Origin: Bacillus sp. EB600
GTDB taxonomy: Bacteria > Bacillota > Bacilli > Bacillales > Cytobacillaceae
Direction: 5' to 3'
Length of the DNA: 64,000 bases
Assembly (NCBI RefSeq): GCF_024494385.1
Contig: NZ_JAEVLT010000001.1
Location: 62,001 to 126,000, forward strand
Every line of letters starts with the position of its first letter. The first letter of the stretch is position 1. The notes under the pieces are model-generated. The model saw only the letters and a list, made by a program, of their open reading frames with translations. It ran no database searches and was not told the DNA's origin. Made by a program: the position numbers and the translations under genes. Positions 9,245 through 17,677 of this stretch are shown here, piece by piece.

Positions 9245-9395
9245 ATAGTCTCAGCTGCTCCACCTTCTCTCTTAAACGCTTCCGAGGTTAGCTGTCGGGT
9301 TTGGGACAAAGAGTATCCCTTCCTATATAAATAGGATTCACCCCAATTGGTCCAGAACACCAAAAAATGGGTCCCCCGTTCCTAAAGGATTAAGC
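9245..9395 (-). promoter_or_regulatory. ydaO-type c-di-AMP riboswitch upstream of kimA
   Basis: Reading the minus strand 5' to 3', the conserved blocks appear in order: GGGGGACCCA, GGGGTGAATCC, AGGGATAC and CCCGACAGCTAACCTCG followed by GAAGCG. These are the signature sequences of the ydaO/yuaA class, which binds two c-di-AMP molecules. Boundaries are approximate. Confidence 0.93.
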
Positions 9396-9612
9396 GATTT
9401 AGAATTATGAAACTGTTGTTAATATTACTGCTATATTCCTATTATGTAAATATAAATTAATTACAAAGCTTCAACTGAAGTTTCAAAAGATTCATATATA
9501 TTTAGCTCATTTGACCCATCTTTTTAACTAAATCATGTATAATATAAGTATGATATTTGTTTCTTTGTCAATACTATTCCTTGAAAAGCCCTCAATAAAA
9601 GGAGGATTGGAT

Positions 9613-9741
9613 ATGATCAAAGAAAATACCCCCTTACTGTCAGATGACTTTTTAGACGAAGTGGCTAAAGAAATAAACCAGATGTTTGGCGGTCAAAACC
9701 AAATCGAAGAATATAGTCTAAACGAAGAAGCTTCCATTTAA
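9613..9741 (+). CDS. small acidic hypothetical protein, 42 aa
   Basis: The ATG at 9613-9615 follows AAAGGAGGATTGGAT, an excellent ribosome site; the frame upstream of it lacks one. The product starts MIKENTPLLSDDFLDEVAKE and is acidic and helical, with no membrane segment. A strong terminator follows immediately, so this is a complete single-gene transcription unit. Function unknown. Confidence 0.75.
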   Translation: MIKENTPLLSDDFLDEVAKEINQMFGGQNQIEEYSLNEEASI

Positions 9742-9742
9742 A

Positions 9743-9776
9743 AAAGGCTTACCAAAGTATGGTAAGCCCTTTTTAA
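9743..9776 (+). terminator. terminator of the 9613-9741 gene
   Basis: GGCTTACCA/TGGTAAGCC stem (9746-9768) followed by CTTTTT. Confidence 0.9.
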
Positions 9777-9823
9777 ATGTCACTATTAATAGGATTCACA
9801 AGAACATTGGTCCTGTCCATAAT

Positions 9824-9869
9824 CAAAAAAACCTTGAAGCATGAAATGCTTTCGTACTTCAAGGTTTTT
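9824..9869 (-). terminator. terminator of comK
   Basis: ACCTTGAAG (9831-9839) pairs with CTTCAAGGT (9857-9865), with a nested GCATGAAATGC. Seven T follow on the minus strand. Confidence 0.85.
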
Positions 9870-9884
9870 CCTGACTAACTGTGT

Positions 9885-10466
9885 TCAATTTTCGTTTTGT
9901 CCATTAGAGATGTCCTTTTGGTCATTTTGGAAGGTAGTATCTATTTGTTTATCTGATTGTATTTGTAATCCGCCTCTTGGTTCGAGGTAGAAAGTTATCG
10001 GACTATTTTCATTTTCAGCGATCATTCTTCTAAGCTTTAGGGTCCTTTGTAATTTATTAGTAAAGGTTGAAAGTGTGCAATCAATTATGATTGAATGATC
10101 ATGGCTGAAATAAATCTTTGTTTTGTTTTTTCCTATGCTCTTAGCCCCTTTCACATGGATAAGCGAGATCCAAACACAATCAGGCCTTTTTGGCGATTTA
10201 CTAGGAAATAGGTATAATCCTAAATGTGGATTTAATCTTACGGGATACATTTTAACATTGCCTAGATTTGCTTTCGCAATATCCAACGATTCACTAAGAC
10301 TTGTACCCATTTTTTTCAATGACGAAGTAAGGATTTGTTCTGAAGTACGATTAACACGGAATGTCTGATCCGTTTCGATGACCAATGTTTGCAGTTGACC
10401 ATGATGGCTGTAGATACCTGTTAACAGGATTGTTTTTTCATTTATAAAATAATTTTTAAATGACAT
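9885..10466 (-). CDS. comK: competence transcription factor ComK
   Basis: 193 residues, like B. subtilis ComK (192). The central block GLYLFPSKSPKRPDCVWISLIHVKG corresponds to the ComK FLFPT...RP.C.WISH.HV signature and is followed by an IYFSHDHS...R segment as in the family. ComK activates DNA-uptake genes by minor-groove binding. The C-terminal tail is Gln/Asn/Asp rich and diverges from B. subtilis. A 5' leader of about 170 bases is predicted (promoter at 10644-10671). AAGGGGGAAATAATAAGC precedes the ATG. Terminators lie on both sides. Whether this copy is a full activator or a paralogue cannot be told here. Confidence 0.85.
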   Translation of the reverse strand: MSFKNYFINEKTILLTGIYSHHGQLQTLVIETDQTFRVNRTSEQILTSSLKKMGTSLSESLDIAKANLGNVKMYPVRLNPHLGLYLFPSKSPKRPDCVWISLIHVKGAKSIGKNKTKIYFSHDHSIIIDCTLSTFTNKLQRTLKLRRMIAENENSPITFYLEPRGGLQIQSDKQIDTTFQNDQKDISNGQNEN

Positions 10467-10643
10467 TGCTTATTATTTCCCCCTTAAGGAATAACCAGTC
10501 CGAATATTTGCCGCAAAGGGTTAAAGTTAGGAGGACCCCCTGCCTTAACCAATCCATTCTTTTTACAACACGTTATCTATAATACCTCATTTTTTGTTGC
10601 CGTGTCATTTTTTTCCTTGCAGCCTGTTTTTCTCCCGTCATCT
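10467..10643 (-). other. long 5' leader of comK
   Basis: About 170 bases lie between the predicted start of transcription (near 10637) and the comK ATG. The leader holds GGTTAA...TTAACC and AGGGGGTCCTCCT inverted repeats near 10515-10550. It matches no riboswitch class I know. Confidence 0.35.
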
Positions 10644-10671
10644 ATTATAAAACTTTTCAAAATATTGTAAA
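10644..10671 (-). promoter_or_regulatory. sigma-A-like promoter of comK
   Basis: Minus strand TTTACA, 16 bases, TATAAT. The spacer contains TTTTGAAAAGTTTT; A/T boxes of this kind are used by ComK in autoregulation, but a full AAAA-N5-TTTT pair is not clear. Confidence 0.55.
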
Positions 10672-10752
10672 CATCCTTTTTGATATTTTCAAAGAATATC
10701 AATTATTGCAGAAATTTGGGTTATTCAGTTGAATTACAAGAAAAAGAACTTC

Positions 10753-10785
10753 AAAAAAATTCGGGCTACCAATTGGAAGCCCGAT
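10753..10785 (-). terminator. terminator of the SH3/glucosaminidase gene
   Basis: TCGGGCT(A/T)CCAATTGG(A/T)AGCCCGA, a near-perfect palindrome (10761-10784), followed on the minus strand by ATTTTTTT. Confidence 0.9.
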
Positions 10786-10799
10786 ACTTTTGTTCATTT

Positions 10800-13475
10800 T
10801 CACTGATAATGTGGAATGTCTAAGACGAGTTTATATGAATCTAGTAAATTGTATAGGTTATAAATCTGGTTTACTTGCTTTGAAGCCCAGCCAATATCTG
10901 AGGCATACTGGTGGGAGGCTTCGCCTTTTGTAACAGCGGAGCTTGGATTCCATCTCATTTTATAAAGGGTATCCTGTCCTGCGTTAATATACCCATTCGC
11001 AATGAACTGGGCACCTCCAACGATAGCTGCCTGTGGAGTGAACCAGCCTGCATTATAGGCAAATTGGGCACCACTAGTAACAGCTGAAGCATCATAGGCA
11101 CCAATTCCATACATGTTATAAACGGTTTTTCCATTAATCCCCACACCATTTGCAAGTTGTGATGTACCATTTCCAGTCTCAAGCAGTGCATGGGAAATTA
11201 AATAAATTTCATTAATTCCGTATGTATTACCAGCATCAATAAAGGCTGCAGCCTGTCCTTGTAAGCTGCCTTTTCCAGCAAGAATTCTGTTATCAACTTC
11301 TGTCGCACTAAGCTTTGTCGGTACCGAGAGCTTCAGAAATTGAAGCGAGTCAACTGTATTATTTAAAAAATGAGATGGATCTATATAATAAGCTACATCA
11401 TCAGGGCTAGCATTCACCCACGTCTTATTAAAATTGACCCGATACCAGTCATTTCCATCCGTTCCCTTTTCCTTCGAGAGAATTTGCAGTGTATCTGAAT
11501 TGGTTACCTTGCCGACTACCCAATAGTTTGTACCTGCCCCGCCTCTAATATTCCATGAAGTTCCTCTAACTGTTCCACTTGAGGAACCAGTCAGTGTTAA
11601 GGCATCCGCCCTTATGTAGGAATCATACTTTTTATCAGTTTGTGGACTAACAGCCATTTGAATTTTCGTCATATCACTTAAACTAATTGTATAGTTTTGG
11701 TACGCTTTTTCAGGCTCACCGCTATTTAGAATGGGATTAAATGGTTCGCTTGATAATAGGTATTTCGAGCTAACGTATCCAGCGGCTCCGTTAGCTGTTA
11801 TCCTTGCCCAGCCATTTTCTTCTGACAAAACCGAAACAATCGTTCCTCTTGCCAGCTTCGTTATTACTGATGCACTGTTTGCAGCTGCGGAACGCATATT
11901 TAAACTAGAACCATAAATAACATTTACATATTTGACCACGCTTTCACCTGTATATGACCCGGAACTATTTACTGGTAAGGTGTCAGTTCCTGAATTGCTT
12001 TCTACTTTCGACCCTGTTCCGACTTCATTCTCTCCTTGTGAATCTGTACCTTTACCATCAGGCATAGCGTTGGCTCCGGCATTGTTCCCCGAAGTCGAAT
12101 CTGGCCCAGCATTGTTGTCTACTGCTGAGTCTTTTCCGGCAGAAGGTTTTGTTAGCGATAAGTATTCAGAGCTGACGAAGCCTGTTTGTCCGTAAGCCTC
12201 GATTTTTGCCCAACCATTAGATTCAGCGGAAACAGTTACCCCAACACCCCGAGCTATTTTTACAATAATTGATGAATTTGCAGATGCACTTTTACGCATA
12301 TTCAAGCTCGAACTAAGACTTACGTTAACATATTTCGTTACGACTGTTTGTTCTTCTTTACTAGTCGTAGCTGGTTTTGTTTCGGAAAGAAAAGCGGAAC
12401 TAACATATCCTTCTTGACCGCTCGCTTGAACCTTTGCCCAGCCATTTGAATTAGAATAAACCTTTACTTCAGTCCCATTTAATAACTTTGCCAGAACTGT
12501 GGAACTTGTCGAAACATTTTTTCGTAAATTCAAGCTTGAACCTGTGCTTACATTCACATATCTTGTTACCACCTGTTGAACGGGAGGCACGCTAGTTACG
12601 GGGCTCTGTATTCCGGCAGATAAAAATTCTGAACGAACATAGCCTGTCTGCCCATATGCCTCAATCTTAGACCAGCCCCCAGCTTCTGAATAAACCTTTA
12701 CCGCTGTTGCTTTTGCTAGTTTTACAATAATCGATGCACTTGTTGAAGCAGTCTTTCGTAAATTTAAAGAACCACTGCTTATATTTACATATTTGGTTGT
12801 CGCTGCCGGTGCATCAGGTGTTGAGGCGGAGGCGATGGACTGCCCTACAGTCGGGGGATTGCCCGGACTGCTAATTGAATTGGTGTTTGATAAAAAACTA
12901 GAGTTGACATAGCCTTCCTTCCCATTTACGTTAATCCATGACCAGCCATTTGTTTCCGAATTGACTGAAACTGCTGTTCCCTTTGAAAGAGCACTGATCA
13001 CTTCTGCACTAGTTGAGGCTCCTGTTCGCAGATTCAAAGAACCGCTACTTACATTTACATATTTAGTTGTCGCGGCAATGGACGAACTCTTCTTTGCACT
13101 GCTGGATGGGTTAGTTGAAGATAGGAAAATTGAACTTACATACCCAGCCTTGCCATTAGCTTTTACCCATGCCCACCCATTTATTTCTGAATAAACGGTT
13201 ATTGCTGTTCCTTTTGATAGAGTAGCGATAACCGCGGCACCCGCGGAAGCACTGGTACGCAAATTTAACGATCCGCTGCTTACATTTACATATTTAAGAG
13301 TACCTTCACTAACGATTTGAATCTGGGGTGGATTTGTTTGCGCCGCGTGGACTGCTTCCTCAAAAGCAATCGTAGACAAAGCTGCAAAGCAAAAAGTGGG
13401 CAAGATCGCTTTTTTTACGATACCTCCCTTCCTCTTATGTTCTTCTGATCTACTTCTCTTGATAGTTTGTTCCAT
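10800..13475 (-). CDS. secreted SH3-repeat N-acetylglucosaminidase (autolysin)
   Basis: 891 residues from the ATG at 13473-13475, which has GGAGGAGGAG upstream. A basic N-terminus and a hydrophobic segment ending in VHAAQT form a signal peptide. Six bacterial SH3 repeats follow (each about 58 residues, YVNVSSGSLNLR...GYVSS.FLS), with a Ser/Gly/Asn-rich linker between repeats five and six. A seventh, diverged SH3-like module (GTSWNIRGGAGTNYW) precedes the catalytic domain. That domain contains YLISHALLETGNGTSQLANG, with the Glu of ALLETGNG as probable catalytic acid, as in LytD-type endo-beta-N-acetylglucosaminidases. It probably binds and cleaves peptidoglycan during growth or separation. Single gene with its own terminator. 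Confidence 0.92.
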   Translation of the reverse strand: MEQTIKRSRSEEHKRKGGIVKKAILPTFCFAALSTIAFEEAVHAAQTNPPQIQIVSEGTLKYVNVSSGSLNLRTSASAGAAVIATLSKGTAITVYSEINGWAWVKANGKAGYVSSIFLSSTNPSSSAKKSSSIAATTKYVNVSSGSLNLRTGASTSAEVISALSKGTAVSVNSETNGWSWINVNGKEGYVNSSFLSNTNSISSPGNPPTVGQSIASASTPDAPAATTKYVNISSGSLNLRKTASTSASIIVKLAKATAVKVYSEAGGWSKIEAYGQTGYVRSEFLSAGIQSPVTSVPPVQQVVTRYVNVSTGSSLNLRKNVSTSSTVLAKLLNGTEVKVYSNSNGWAKVQASGQEGYVSSAFLSETKPATTSKEEQTVVTKYVNVSLSSSLNMRKSASANSSIIVKIARGVGVTVSAESNGWAKIEAYGQTGFVSSEYLSLTKPSAGKDSAVDNNAGPDSTSGNNAGANAMPDGKGTDSQGENEVGTGSKVESNSGTDTLPVNSSGSYTGESVVKYVNVIYGSSLNMRSAAANSASVITKLARGTIVSVLSEENGWARITANGAAGYVSSKYLLSSEPFNPILNSGEPEKAYQNYTISLSDMTKIQMAVSPQTDKKYDSYIRADALTLTGSSSGTVRGTSWNIRGGAGTNYWVVGKVTNSDTLQILSKEKGTDGNDWYRVNFNKTWVNASPDDVAYYIDPSHFLNNTVDSLQFLKLSVPTKLSATEVDNRILAGKGSLQGQAAAFIDAGNTYGINEIYLISHALLETGNGTSQLANGVGINGKTVYNMYGIGAYDASAVTSGAQFAYNAGWFTPQAAIVGGAQFIANGYINAGQDTLYKMRWNPSSAVTKGEASHQYASDIGWASKQVNQIYNLYNLLDSYKLVLDIPHYQ

Positions 13476-13706
13476 AACTCCTCCTCCAATATGCCAATCC
13501 CACAAATATGTATAAATATTACAAGCAAACTATAAAAAATGTTATTTTTAGATAAATCTTACCATATTTCATAGGTATATATAGCTTCTAAGCATGAAAA
13601 AAAAGAAAAATTTAACGAAAATATGAGACTTTGGTCAAAATAGTTCTTATTCATGAGTTATAAGTCCTGTATATAAACGGAGAATATTTCTTTTCAAAGT
13701 TTGAGA

Positions 13707-13763
13707 GAAAAAAAAAGAAGGAAACCGCAAAGGCTACTTCCGCTGGAAGTTATTGCGGTTTGA
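13707..13763 (-). terminator. terminator of the 13799-14648 gene pair
   Basis: AAACCGCAA (13722-13730) pairs with TTGCGGTTT (13753-13761), with an inner ACTTCC...GGAAGT. The minus strand then reads CCTTCTTTTTTTTT. Confidence 0.85.
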
Positions 13764-13798
13764 TTTGAAGTATCATCCAAATGATTTTTCGGTGATTT

Positions 13799-14374
13799 TT
13801 AGAGAATATCTCTTTTTAGAGAGCTTTTAATTAGCTTAATTTCTCCACTTTTTGGAACTATTTCACTGATATTTTCATATTTTTCGTTGATTTTTGCTTG
13901 CTCCTGATTTTCTACTTTGTATTCCTTGAAGGACCAGCAAAAGAGTTTCCGTTCGACTCTTCCTTTTTCACCAATTAAGTTGAACCAGTTTTGCGCCACA
14001 TAGAAAGGGTTTGTAAGGATTCTATCAATTATAAACGAAATTCGCTCTTTTGCCTCCTCTTCTTCAAATTTTGTTTTAGAGGAAAGAGCCAATATAAAAT
14101 AGTTTTTAAACCTATCTAATTCAAGCAATTGTAGATGATAAATGCCACGCTGATTTTGATTAAAATCTAATATGACGGTTTTAATGCTTTTTTCAACGTC
14201 TATTTCAAATTTACTAGCATCTCTCCAGGTTGATATACGAGAATTAAAAATGGACAATGTCAGTATATAATATGCAGCATAATTCTTCGGATCATATACT
14301 TCTTTCCCAACTCTGTTTTCATCTTCTGGTACAACAATAAACTTTTTATAGTCAGCAAAAAAATTTTCGCTCAT
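13799..14374 (-). CDS. hypothetical protein, 191 aa (second gene of a pair)
   Basis: I chose the ATG at 14372-14374 (AAGG seven bases upstream) rather than the longer frame to 14503, because the longer one would overlap the preceding gene by 116 bases. The product begins MSENFFADYKKFIVV and is soluble, rich in Lys/Glu/Phe/Ile, with a central amphipathic region (about 85-150). No motif recognised. It follows the 86-residue gene after 13 bases and both share one terminator, so they form a small operon of unknown role. Confidence 0.65.
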   Translation of the reverse strand: MSENFFADYKKFIVVPEDENRVGKEVYDPKNYAAYYILTLSIFNSRISTWRDASKFEIDVEKSIKTVILDFNQNQRGIYHLQLLELDRFKNYFILALSSKTKFEEEEAKERISFIIDRILTNPFYVAQNWFNLIGEKGRVERKLFCWSFKEYKVENQEQAKINEKYENISEIVPKSGEIKLIKSSLKRDIL

Positions 14375-14387
14375 ATTATACCTTCTT

Positions 14388-14648
14388 TCATAACTTGATG
14401 GAATAGATAAACTTGTCATCATCTTTTCTAGCTGCCGTTTTTTGAAAATTTTTATCTTTAAATGGAATTGCAGTTGAGAAAGAAAAATCCTTTGAAATTT
14501 CATTTACCTTATAATGAAATGCCGTGAAAACAAAATTTTCGGGGTATTTCTCGTAAACTGTCAAAAATACTAAGATCAGTGGGCGGACGATTATTTGTAT
14601 TTTATATAGTTCTTTATTAAAATAAAAAATTCCTTCCTTTTCTTCCAT
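14388..14648 (-). CDS. hypothetical protein, 86 aa (first gene of a pair)
   Basis: ATG at 14646-14648 with a weak ribosome site (AAAGGCAAGTGTGG). The product is short, with a hydrophobic stretch (IQIIVRPLILVFLTVY, about residues 17-32) followed by a charged C-terminus. No family recognised. Base composition is very A/T rich, like its downstream partner. Confidence 0.5.
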   Translation of the reverse strand: MEEKEGIFYFNKELYKIQIIVRPLILVFLTVYEKYPENFVFTAFHYKVNEISKDFSFSTAIPFKDKNFQKTAARKDDDKFIYSIKL

Positions 14649-14799
14649 AAATCCACACTTGCCTTTATTTTAATCAAAAAGTCCTATAATTTTAAACGAA
14701 GATTGTCGCAACCGTGTTCATTAAATTACATTTGTCTTACTCGGCGTATTTATTGCAAATAGATCCTCAGCTAAAACATTGAATGCGCTTGATGCTAAA

Positions 14800-14838
14800 A
14801 AGAGAGTTCTCAGCCGGCTGAGAACTCTCCTTTTTTTA
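14800..14838 (+). terminator. orphan strong terminator
   Basis: AGAGTTCTCAGC/GCTGAGAACTCT (14803-14828) and seven T. No convincing plus-strand gene precedes it. The frame ending at this hairpin reads LLGVFIANRSSAKTLNALDAKKR but has no start, so it may be the tail of a lost gene. Confidence 0.8.
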
Positions 14839-14855
14839 TAATTGTTAATTCAGCA

Positions 14856-14913
14856 GTTGATTTCCGCTCCAAACAACAAGGGTACAAAATCAACAATGAC
14901 CTTTAACACAGCC
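14856..14913 (+). repeat. contracted copy of a Bacillaceae dispersed repeat
   Basis: GTTGATTTCCGCTCC (14856-14870) and the 28 bases at 14886-14913 (AAAATCAACAATGACC... to ...ACACAGCC) recur as the two flanks of the long GC-rich palindromic repeat at 54832-54988. The GC-rich interior is missing here. Confidence 0.7.
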
Positions 14914-15003
14914 TATAATGAAAGAAAATAGAGGTTCATTACAATGGGTTCAGTAACGATAAAAACGGGAAATTATGGACATTCAGAGTCAAGTTACGCT
15001 TTC

Positions 15004-15243
15004 TTACTTTTTTGCTATTTCGATTAGTTCTTTCAATTCATTAGTAAATCCTTTTACCGCCTTGTCCCCTACAACGGTGACAGGAACACCCAAAAATCCA
15101 AATTTTTCAACCTCCTGTTGATAATCAGGGTTGGCCAACACATCTCTCACCTCAAATGGGATGTTTTCCTCAGTGAGCACCTTTTTAACCATTGTGCATT
15201 CAATGCACCCTTCAGTAGAGTATATGATTACTTGTTTTTTCAT
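15004..15243 (-). CDS. glutaredoxin-family thiol oxidoreductase
   Basis: 79 residues with the CxxC active site CIEC (residues 13-16) after a YSTEG strand, and the cis-Pro motif GVPVTVVGD near residue 52, as in NrdH/glutaredoxin-like proteins. These small cytosolic proteins exchange dithiols with reductases or with glutathione/bacillithiol-type partners. GAATAGACGTT precedes the ATG; the ribosome site is modest. Stands alone, so its partner cannot be inferred. Confidence 0.88.
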   Translation of the reverse strand: MKKQVIIYSTEGCIECTMVKKVLTEENIPFEVRDVLANPDYQQEVEKFGFLGVPVTVVGDKAVKGFTNELKELIEIAKK

Positions 15244-15549
15244 AACGTCTATTCTCCTTGTATATTCAGTTTAATCTTTTAAAATTTAGAGTAATCGGTT
15301 AGCATCATTTTCAAATTGATATTTACCGATACTGGACATAACCCGCTACATTTCCCAATGTTTTCGTAAATTACTACGATTATTGATGATGAAATATAAA
15401 AAAATTCGGTATAAGTCCCATAATTAGCGGGAAACCTTTGACTTTATATGACATTTTTCTTATTTATAAATCCATAATTTACATCTTACGACATCTTTAC
15501 AGTTGGAAAATGTCTATTCTTGCGCTTTCCCGAGAAATAAATCAGTTGT
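15244..15549. other. intergenic stretch without recognisable gene
   Basis: 306 A/T-rich bases. I find no open frame with a ribosome site and no strong hairpin. It should hold the glutaredoxin promoter and the end of the MBL transcript. Confidence 0.5.
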
Positions 15550-16359
15550 TTAAGATTGTTCTTCTTTCCATACCATTAGATTTTCTTGATGCCTTTTTGT
15601 AAGATTGGTTACATAGGTGTAGCCCTTTTCTACGAGGAACCGCCTAAACCCTTCTTTGCTTAAATTAGATTCGATCAGCATAAAGTAGTCTTCTGAAGCT
15701 TTAATCCTTTGTTGAATTTCAAGTGGATCTTCCGTCACCCTACCATGACCTGAGATTAAAATCAGGTTACTTTTGCTTTCAAAGATTAGTTTACACCTAT
15801 TCAATGTATTCTTATATTCAGAAAAACGATAATAGACAAAAGGAAATTCAAGATCGGAGAGGTAGTCACCGGAAATCAACAAATTTTTGTCGTCAATTAC
15901 TGTTAGAAGACCATCATCTGTATGTCCAAACGCATGATAGAATGTAATTGATGTTTCCCCAATTTTCAACTCTTCACCATCACTGCTGATCGTAATATCG
16001 ATTTTTGGATATTCGATTCTGTTCTGACGGTCAATGTAAAGCTCATCATCAAAACTGACTATATCCCTCAGCTGCTTAACTTTGAATCGACTTTCAACAA
16101 ACTGTTGACTTGCAATCGTTTTAGCATCAGGAAAAGCTCCATAGCCGACAATATGGTCGAAATCGGAATGGGTAAATAGCACATAGATAGGCTTGTCCCG
16201 TTTGATTTTATCAACATATTGACGAATTTGCTCGATTTCATTTGGATGATACCCTGGGTCCACCACGATGACAAGATCCTCCGTTGTAATAACAGTTGAA
16301 TTCATTTTAAAAAAGCTGCTCTGGAAAACAATTATACTGTTATTTTTAAAAGTAATCAT
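15550..16359 (-). CDS. MBL-fold metallo-hydrolase
   Basis: 269 residues, with GGGGGGAGAAATAAG before the ATG. The metal motif reads FTHSDFDHIVGYG (HxDxDH, a variant of HxHxDH), followed by a histidine in YHAFGHTDDG and a LLISGDYLSD aspartate, and a C-terminal ISGHGRVTEDP histidine. All metal ligands of a metallo-beta-lactamase-fold hydrolase therefore appear present. Substrate unknown; members hydrolyse thioesters, lactones or phosphodiesters. No operon partner. Confidence 0.85.
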   Translation of the reverse strand: MITFKNNSIIVFQSSFFKMNSTVITTEDLVIVVDPGYHPNEIEQIRQYVDKIKRDKPIYVLFTHSDFDHIVGYGAFPDAKTIASQQFVESRFKVKQLRDIVSFDDELYIDRQNRIEYPKIDITISSDGEELKIGETSITFYHAFGHTDDGLLTVIDDKNLLISGDYLSDLEFPFVYYRFSEYKNTLNRCKLIFESKSNLILISGHGRVTEDPLEIQQRIKASEDYFMLIESNLSKEGFRRFLVEKGYTYVTNLTKRHQENLMVWKEEQS

Positions 16360-16444
16360 CTTATTTCTCCCCCCGATTCCTTACGATTTTTCCAAACCTA
16401 AATACTAAGGAATACTACTATACACCAGCCGATTAGAGGGATCT

Positions 16445-16546
16445 ATGTCAAAACATCCGATACAAACGGACCCCGATTTGATCAATTGCTTGGTCATTGA
16501 TAGGAAGGATGATGGAGGCCAAGTAACCTACATCCCGATCCTTTAA
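16445..16546 (+). CDS. small ORF, 33 aa
   Basis: ATG at 16445 with AGAGGG six to seven bases upstream. Product begins MSKHPIQTDPDLINCLVIDR and ends GGQVTYIPIL. It is read convergently with mapB and followed by a T-rich stretch near 16612-16620. No homologue recognised; it may be a real miniprotein or a remnant. Confidence 0.4.
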   Translation: MSKHPIQTDPDLINCLVIDRKDDGGQVTYIPIL

Positions 16547-16618
16547 TAAAATCTTATACATTATACTTCTAGATTAAACTCGACAGCATTACTTCTTATT
16601 GATAGCGTCTCGGTTTTT

Positions 16619-17359
16619 TTATAATGTGATAATAATTGGTCCATCTTTTGTCAAGATCATTGTATGTTCATATTGCGCGACAAAACTTTTTTCAGTGATA
16701 TAGGTCCAACCGTCACCTTTTTCAAAAACTTCCTCCTCAAGGGTTGAGATAAATGGTTCGACAGCTATTACCATACCTTCCTGCAGTAATTCATCCCCTT
16801 CTGTCTCATAATAATTAAAAATATATTCAGGAGATTCGTGAATTGACTTTCCAACTCCATGTCCTGTCAGGTTTTTAATAACTGTGAACCCTCGCTTTCT
16901 CGCCGTTTGATAGACAACTTTTCCAATCCTACTTTTTTTAGAGCCGGGAATTGCTTTCTTAATTCCTTCTTCAAATGCTTCTTTCGCAACCTTACACATA
17001 TTTATTAATGCTTCATCTCCTTCGCCGACGACGATTGAGACACCTGTATCCGCAAAATAGCCGTTTTTTGATCCTGAGACATCAATATTCACAATATCTC
17101 CTGCTTGTATGATCCTGCTTCCAGGAATACCATGTGCTACCTCTTCATTTACACTGATACAAGTGTACCCAGGAAAATCATATTCGCCTTTCGGAGCGGA
17201 GACGGCACCCTCCTTCTCAAAAAGTTCACCAGCAATATCATCCAATTCTTTGGTGGTAATACCAGGTTTAGCGCTCCGTACCAATTCATCTCGAATGGCC
17301 GCACAAATCCTGCCAATTTCCTTTAATCCCTTAAAATCCTCTTCTGTTTTTGCAATCAT
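16619..17359 (-). CDS. mapB: methionine aminopeptidase, type I (MapB-like)
   Basis: 246 residues, near the 249 of B. subtilis YflG/MapB. It removes the initiator Met from nascent proteins using two metal ions. Visible ligand and substrate motifs are VAHGIPG, NIDVSGSKNGYFADTG (two Asp), NLTGHGVGKSIHESPE (His), AVEPFIS (Glu) and YEHTMILT (Glu/His). A GTAGGG site precedes the ATG. Most Bacilli also have map in the ribosomal protein cluster, so this is presumably the second copy. Confidence 0.93.
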   Translation of the reverse strand: MIAKTEEDFKGLKEIGRICAAIRDELVRSAKPGITTKELDDIAGELFEKEGAVSAPKGEYDFPGYTCISVNEEVAHGIPGSRIIQAGDIVNIDVSGSKNGYFADTGVSIVVGEGDEALINMCKVAKEAFEEGIKKAIPGSKKSRIGKVVYQTARKRGFTVIKNLTGHGVGKSIHESPEYIFNYYETEGDELLQEGMVIAVEPFISTLEEEVFEKGDGWTYITEKSFVAQYEHTMILTKDGPIIITL

Positions 17360-17610
17360 GTTTTTTCCCTACTTACTTTTAAAATTTTTTAATAAAATCA
17401 ACTCATCACGAATTATATTTTAGCTGTTATTTAATCAAACATACAAGTTTCTACTAACCTGGACACAAAAAAGTTATTGCCATAATATTTAGTTCTTTAA
17501 TCTTTAAATAAGAAATGCTAGAGGTAAATAATATGTTGCCATAAATCCGGGAACATAGCCATTACCGTCTAGAAATATGCCCTTTTTTGTAAGAAGTGAT
17601 CACCTTTGGC
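17360..17610. other. intergenic stretch upstream of mapB and the YjcZ gene
   Basis: A/T-rich; no open frame with a ribosome site seen. It contains the mapB promoter region on the minus strand. Confidence 0.4.
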
Positions 17611-17621
17611 TCTTCGTCCAT

Positions 17622-17648
17622 ACTTTTGGACACATTTTTACATATTAT
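17622..17648 (+). promoter_or_regulatory. possible sigma-K/E promoter of the YjcZ-type gene
   Basis: AC (17622-17623), 17 bases, then CATATTAT (17641-17648) fits the mother-cell sigma-K pattern AC-N16/17-CATAnnnT. The start of transcription would be about 20 bases before the ATG. The family is expressed in sporulation, which agrees. Confidence 0.45.
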
Positions 17649-17677
17649 AGAGTAACCTATTTAAGGAGGTGTTTTGT

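Noticed and set aside
14375-14503. Longer start for the 191-residue gene giving a 116-base overlap with the upstream gene
   Set aside because: No ribosome site at 14503, and the ATG at 14374 has one; overlap of that size is unlikely.
14944-15030. 27-codon plus-strand ORF (MGSVTIKTGNYG...) before the glutaredoxin gene
   Set aside because: It runs antisense into the glutaredoxin gene and lacks a ribosome site; at most a remnant.
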